From NCBI GenBank assembly GCA_937871985.1, contig CALMPB010000067.1:1-28138 (forward strand): DNA of 28,138 nucleotides, given 5' to 3'. Both the position numbers and the translations under genes were made by a program. Positions 24,837-28,138 of this stretch are shown piece by piece. This stretch comes from an uncultured Burkholderiaceae bacterium (GTDB lineage: Bacteria; Pseudomonadota; Gammaproteobacteria; Burkholderiales; Burkholderiaceae). How positions within the stretch are numbered: the first letter of the stretch is position 1; each line of letters opens with the position of its first letter. Below the pieces are notes generated by a model. It was given only the letters and a program-made list of their open reading frames with translations. It did no database searches and was not told the DNA's origin.

Positions 24837-25915
24837 TCGGGTTTGTCTCCTTGTGGCGGAGCGGGTTTTTCGCTCCAGTGAATCATTGGCAGGCCCGCCA
24901 CCGGCGAGCGGAAACTGGGCAGCGTGCTGCCGCGCAGGCTGCCCAGGTAGACGGTTTTCCGGTCGGCGCCGCCGAAGGTGATGCTGGCCATCCAGGGCGC
25001 CAGGGTTCCGTGGATGGGAGCCAGGATTTCAGGCGTCAACGTGCCGTTTTCGAAATGGCGCATCAACGTGGATGCGGCGCCCGGCGTGCTGTCGTCAAGC
25101 AAAGTCAGCAGATCGCCTTCCGGCGTGATGGCGATGAGCTCATCGCTGAAGATCAGGGTTATCCATAGGTTGCCGAACTCGTCGAAGGCGAAGCCGTCCG
25201 GAAAGCCGCGCAGGCGACTGGGGCCGTAGGTTTCGCGCCCGCTCAAGGAACCGTCCTCTGCGACGCGCAGCCGCGAGATTCTTTGTCCTGTGCTTTCAAC
25301 CACGTAAAGCCATTCTTCGCGGGCGTCGAAGCGGATTTCGTTGGTGCCGCAGAATCCATCGGCCGCAATGCGGATGCCGTGCTGGTCGATGACGGCGATA
25401 TAGCCGTCGCAGGCTTTGGTAATGAGCTGGCGCGTCCAGGGCTGCTCGCGGGTGGTTACCGTGAGCCATAGACGCCCCTTGCTGTCGCGCAGCACGAAAT
25501 TGACCTTGCCCAGCGGCTGACCGTCGATGTGGTCGTGCAGCGTGCGCAGCGTACCGTCCCGGCCCATGATTTCCAGGGCGTCGCGGCCCCAGTTGGCAAT
25601 GAGGATGTCGCCGTTCGCCGCGAACGCCAGCCCGTTGGGCAAGGAACCTTGCGCCTGCACGTAGCGCTCCGCGAAGGAGTCCGCGTTGCCTGCCGCGCCG
25701 GATGACCGGCGCTCGGCGATCAAGGTTTGCGTGCCGTTGGTGGCAAGACGCATGACGCCGCCGCGCGCATCGGCGGCCCATAAGGTTCCATCGGCTTCGG
25801 CCAGCACGCATTCGGGGCGCTGAAGGTCGCGGCCCACATGGCGTATGGCGGCCCGATCCACCTGCCAGCCCAGCAGGGGGTTGGCGGATGAAGGGCGCGG
25901 CGGCTTGATATGCAT
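24833..25915 (-). CDS. SMP-30/gluconolactonase-family lactonase
   Basis: 360 residues, six-bladed propeller (PF08450). Candidate metal and substrate ligands: E35 (RPECVLAEADGTLWAAD), N94 (LPNGLAF), N139, N192 (CGTNEIRFD) and D240 (FPDGFAFDEFGNLW). The family hydrolyses lactones with Ca2+/Zn2+ in the active site; an enol-lactone or ring-cleavage-derived lactone would suit this context. First gene of the minus operon. AGGAGACC precedes the ATG at 25915. Its promoter should lie in the 200-bp interval shared with the second LysR gene, and divergent LysR control is likely. Confidence 0.88.
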   Translation of the reverse strand: MHIKPPRPSSANPLLGWQVDRAAIRHVGRDLQRPECVLAEADGTLWAADARGGVMRLATNGTQTLIAERRSSGAAGNADSFAERYVQAQGSLPNGLAFAANGDILIANWGRDALEIMGRDGTLRTLHDHIDGQPLGKVNFVLRDSKGRLWLTVTTREQPWTRQLITKACDGYIAVIDQHGIRIAADGFCGTNEIRFDAREEWLYVVESTGQRISRLRVAEDGSLSGRETYGPSRLRGFPDGFAFDEFGNLWITLIFSDELIAITPEGDLLTLLDDSTPGAASTLMRHFENGTLTPEILAPIHGTLAPWMASITFGGADRKTVYLGSLRGSTLPSFRSPVAGLPMIHWSEKPAPPQGDKPE

Positions 25916-25933
25916 GGTCTCCTGAACTCGTCT

Positions 25934-25949
25934 TGCCCGTAGGCGGGCA
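25934..25949. repeat. Hairpin in the 5' leader of the minus operon
   Basis: TGCCCG-TAGG-CGGGCA, a 6-bp stem with a 4-nt loop, 19 nt upstream of the SMP-30 start. On the plus strand it is followed by GGTTTTTG, resembling a small terminator, but no plus-strand gene ends here. It may be a leader structure or an operator. Confidence 0.4.
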
Positions 25950-25984
25950 GGTTTTTGCTTATGCCGGCATGGTAAGGGCCGGCT

Positions 25985-26012
25985 GTTTTTCGCGGAAATC
26001 GTTTTTCGCGAT
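25985..26012. promoter_or_regulatory. Direct repeat with internal near-palindrome in the divergent LysR/SMP-30 promoter region
   Basis: GTTTTTCGCG occurs at 25985-25994 and again at 26001-26010, a 16-bp period. The span also reads as a near-palindrome (TCGCGGAAA ... TTTTCGCGA, one mismatch in the arms). Position between the divergent LysR and SMP-30 genes makes it a plausible regulator-binding site. Confidence 0.45.
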
Positions 26013-26034
26013 AGGTGGTATTGGCAATCTGATT

Positions 26035-26050
26035 CGGCGCGGCCGCGCCG
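26035..26050. repeat. 16-bp perfect GC palindrome
   Basis: CGGCGCGGCCGCGCCG, fully self-complementary, about 65 bp upstream of the LysR start. Composed only of G and C, so chance occurrence in GC-rich DNA is possible; recorded because it sits in a regulatory interval. Confidence 0.35.
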
Positions 26051-26115
26051 CGGGCATGCCTTATCATCCTGAGTTGGAGTCTTTGTTATTTGCCTCGATC
26101 GGAGAATACCGGGCC

Positions 26116-27039
26116 ATGCGCTATCAACGTATCGATCTGAACCTGCTGATTGCTTTGGACGTGCTGCTTGCCGAGCAGAACGTGACGCGCGCGGCGGAAC
26201 GGCTGTTCATGACGCAATCGGCCATGAGCGGCGTGCTGGGAAGGCTGCGCGATTATTTCGAGGATCCGCTCTTGACCCAGGTGGGCCGGGCCATGCGCCT
26301 GACTCCGCTGGCCGAGAGTTTGGTCGAGCCTGTGCGGGACATCATCTTGCGCATCGATTCCACGATCTCCTCGCGCCCCGATTTCGAACCCTCCCAGGCG
26401 CAAAGGCATTTCGTCATCATTGCTTCGGACTATGTTTCCCGTGTGCTGCTGGCCGATGTGCTGCGTCGGGTCAGCCGTGTCGCGCCGGGCCTGACCTTCG
26501 AACTACGCCCCAGCTCTCCGCAAATGGCGCAGGAACTGGAGCAGGGCCTGGCCGATTTTCTGGTGACCCCGGCGCATCTGGTAAGCGCCGACCATCCCCA
26601 GGCCGTATTGTTCGACGACACTTATAAGATCGTCGCCTGTGCCCAAAACCCGCTGTGTGAGCGAGGCATCGGTTTCGAAGACTATATTGCCTCGGGCCAT
26701 GTCGTCTACCATTACGAAAAGGGCGGTAACCCCTGGTTCGAGCAATGGTATGCCAATCAGCACGACCGCACACGCCGCATCGAGGTCGTGACCCACGACT
26801 TCAACCTGATTTCCCGATTCATCATCGGCACCAACCGCCTGGCCACCGTCCAGACCCGCCTGGCCAGCCAGTTCGAGCAATCCATGCCCGTCCGCCTGTT
26901 CCCGCTTCCCATGGAAGCGCCCAGGCTGGTCGAGGTCCTCCAGTGGCACCGCTATCGCGACGACGACCCCGGCTGCGCCTGGCTGAGGCTGCAAATCCTG
27001 GAAGCCGCCCAGGCGCTGCCCGCTATTCCGGCGGGCTGA
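26116..27039 (+). CDS. LysR-family transcriptional regulator, copy 2
   Basis: 307 residues, N-terminal helix-turn-helix (RIDLNLLIALDVLLAEQNVTRAAERLFMTQSAMSGVLGRLRDYFEDPLL) and a C-terminal inducer-binding domain. Same length and strong family resemblance to the regulator at 1876-2799, including shared VGTNRIATV/IGTNRLATV and LQWHxYxDxDPG stretches. GGAGA 10 nt upstream supports ATG 26116; the frame is open farther upstream but that part does not resemble a LysR N-terminus. Divergent from the SMP-30/FAH/cyclase/ABC operon (200-bp interval) and upstream of the orphan binding protein; it probably controls one or both in response to an aromatic intermediate. Confidence 0.93.
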   Translation: MRYQRIDLNLLIALDVLLAEQNVTRAAERLFMTQSAMSGVLGRLRDYFEDPLLTQVGRAMRLTPLAESLVEPVRDIILRIDSTISSRPDFEPSQAQRHFVIIASDYVSRVLLADVLRRVSRVAPGLTFELRPSSPQMAQELEQGLADFLVTPAHLVSADHPQAVLFDDTYKIVACAQNPLCERGIGFEDYIASGHVVYHYEKGGNPWFEQWYANQHDRTRRIEVVTHDFNLISRFIIGTNRLATVQTRLASQFEQSMPVRLFPLPMEAPRLVEVLQWHRYRDDDPGCAWLRLQILEAAQALPAIPAG

Positions 27040-27140
27040 GGCGGTGTCGGTGTTTGTGACGAGATAGGGCCGGTGCCGTTCCCATTGGAAGAGACGGAAC
27101 TGATGTTGTGGAGGTGGGGAATACCAGGCATCACGATAAT

Positions 27141-27156
27141 CGATTTACCGAAATCG
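27141..27156. promoter_or_regulatory. Perfect inverted repeat upstream of the orphan binding protein
   Basis: CGATTT-ACCG-AAATCG, 6-bp arms around 4 nt, about 57 bp before the ATG at 27213 in the 173-bp gap after the LysR gene. Its ATTT...AAAT core resembles the dyad at 2846-2864, so a LysR-type regulator may bind it. No other gene or clear promoter hexamers were found in this gap. Confidence 0.45.
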
Positions 27157-27212
27157 GCGTGCAGCATTTAGGATGATCCGGCGGCAAACAATTAAAACGC
27201 CGGGAGACAATA

Positions 27213-28136
27213 ATGAAACAGTTGAGCGCAATGCTTGGCGGTCTGGTTCTGACGATGCTTATGCATGGGGCAGCGTCCGCGCAGACCAAAATCACCCTTG
27301 GGCATACCGGAGTGGCCGATTACCTGGCGTCGATGGTGGCTCAGGAGCAGGGCTTTTTCAAAAAGCGCGGGCTGGATGTGACGTTTCAGCAAGTGGCGGG
27401 AGGCGCGCTGGTTCCGGGGTTGCAGGGCGGATCTTTGCAGATCGCCACGTTGCCGCCCACGAATATGCTGATGGCGGTCGACGGCGGGCTGGACTTGGTT
27501 GTCATTGCGGGTACAAGCGCAACGACGAAGAGCGATCGGAGCATGGGCCTGCTTGCCGGCGCTGCTTCCGGCATTTCCGGCCCGAAAGGGCTTGTTGGCA
27601 AGAGCGTCGGCGTGCCGTCGATTGGCGGCTCTTTATATGTCCTGGCTCGAAAATGGATTTCGGATCAAGGCGTCGACGTTCACAAGGTCAAGTTCGTGGA
27701 GGTCAATTTTCCACAAACCGGCGATTTACTACGTAGCGGGACGATAGACGCGGGCGTCAGCGCCGATCCGTTTTTGCAACGCATCGTGAAGAGCGGCACA
27801 GGATCCGTGCTTGCCTATTTTGCGGCCAGCCTGCCCGAGGATACCAGTGGAGTTTTTTACGGCACGACTCGTAAGTGGGCTGATGCCAACCCCGAGGCGT
27901 TGCGGGCGTTCAAAGAGGCCATCGAGGAGGGTGTCCAGTTTGCAAAGGCCAATCCCGATGCAGCGCGGGCGGATCTGGCCAAATACCTTAAATTGCCTGC
28001 TCCGGTGCTTGCCGCGATTCCGACTCCACGTTTGAAAGCGGAAGTCACGCCGCCGCAACTCCAGTTCTGGATAGATACGCTGTACGACATGCGGATGATA
28101 AACAAGAAGCCGGATGCCGCTTCGCTCATCAAATAG
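27213..28136 (+). CDS. ABC transporter substrate-binding protein (NMT1/SsuA-like), orphan copy
   Basis: 307 residues, ordinary Sec signal peptide (MKQLSAMLGGLVLTMLMHGAASAQ) and type II periplasmic-binding fold. Paralogous to the binding protein at 22005-22964: shared blocks include QGVDxxKVKFVE, FPQxxDLLRxGxID, ADPFxQRI and KLPxPVLAAI. Here the export signal is Sec-type, while the other copy has a twin-arginine motif. GGGAGACA precedes the ATG. The TAG stop is 2 nt before the window end, so ABC partners may follow outside the window; alternatively it feeds the transporter at 19703-21994. Ligand unknown. Confidence 0.93.
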   Translation: MKQLSAMLGGLVLTMLMHGAASAQTKITLGHTGVADYLASMVAQEQGFFKKRGLDVTFQQVAGGALVPGLQGGSLQIATLPPTNMLMAVDGGLDLVVIAGTSATTKSDRSMGLLAGAASGISGPKGLVGKSVGVPSIGGSLYVLARKWISDQGVDVHKVKFVEVNFPQTGDLLRSGTIDAGVSADPFLQRIVKSGTGSVLAYFAASLPEDTSGVFYGTTRKWADANPEALRAFKEAIEEGVQFAKANPDAARADLAKYLKLPAPVLAAIPTPRLKAEVTPPQLQFWIDTLYDMRMINKKPDAASLIK

Positions 28137-28138
28137 GC

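Noticed and set aside
23079..24881. 600-codon open frame on the plus strand across the cyclase and FAH genes
   Set aside because: It runs through two genes with intact catalytic motifs on the minus strand and across their boundary. It has no ribosome-binding site or recognisable domain and is a mirror of GC3 bias.
1..28138. Mobile-element origin (IS, transposase, integrase, terminal repeats, tRNA target)
   Set aside because: No transposase or integrase motif, tRNA or long flanking repeats were found. Horizontal transfer of the island remains possible but is not shown in this window.

Overview
The window looks like an accessory aromatic-catabolism island from a GC-rich betaproteobacterium, probably Burkholderiales/Alcaligenaceae (Bordetella-Achromobacter-Pusillimonas type). 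The basis is the family content (NMT1/Tau-type transporter, SMP-30, FAH-family hydrolases, VanA-like Rieske oxygenases, paired LysR regulators) and a recurring GGAGACA Shine-Dalgarno leader. The taxonomic placement is inference. No rRNA, tRNA, CRISPR array, insertion sequence or phage gene is visible.

Layout. (1) 1-1822, plus strand: the 3' end of a Rieske-type oxygenase, then an FAD monooxygenase; a strong hairpin at 1830-1853 separates them from a convergent LysR gene (1876-2799, minus). (2) 2991-17618, plus strand: a long, mostly tightly packed gene train. It encodes an FAH-family hydrolase, a type I extradiol dioxygenase, an ACMSD-like amidohydrolase, a four-gene envelope module (DUF1302 outer-membrane protein, DUF1329 protein, YCF48/BNR-repeat protein, MMPL/RND transporter), an SDR dehydrogenase, a second FAD monooxygenase, an MFS transporter, a cupin and an NTF2-like protein. 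Several joints are 4-nt ATGA overlaps. (3) 17710-19530, minus strand: a complete VanA-like Rieske oxygenase and, further upstream, a bacteriohemerythrin. (4) 25915 down to 19703, minus strand: a seven-gene operon (SMP-30 lactonase, second FAH hydrolase, cyclase-family hydrolase, ABC substrate-binding protein, ATPase, two permeases) closed by a terminator hairpin at 19601-19629. (5) 26116-28136, plus strand: a second LysR gene of the same length as the first, then an orphan substrate-binding protein paralogous to the one in the minus operon.

How the parts may work together (inference): the ABC and MFS systems import an aromatic or aromatic-derived acid; Rieske and flavin monooxygenases demethylate or hydroxylate it to a catechol-type intermediate; the extradiol enzyme opens the ring; the amidohydrolase decarboxylates or hydrolyses the cleavage product; FAH, cyclase and SMP-30 enzymes hydrolyse the resulting acyl-pyruvates, amides/esters or lactones. 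The DUF1302/DUF1329/YCF48/RND block is an envelope machine, probably moving a hydrophobic substrate or toxic intermediate. Almost every functional class occurs twice (Rieske, FAD monooxygenase, FAH, LysR, binding protein), which suggests two parallel or sequential branches. The true substrate cannot be read from the sequence.
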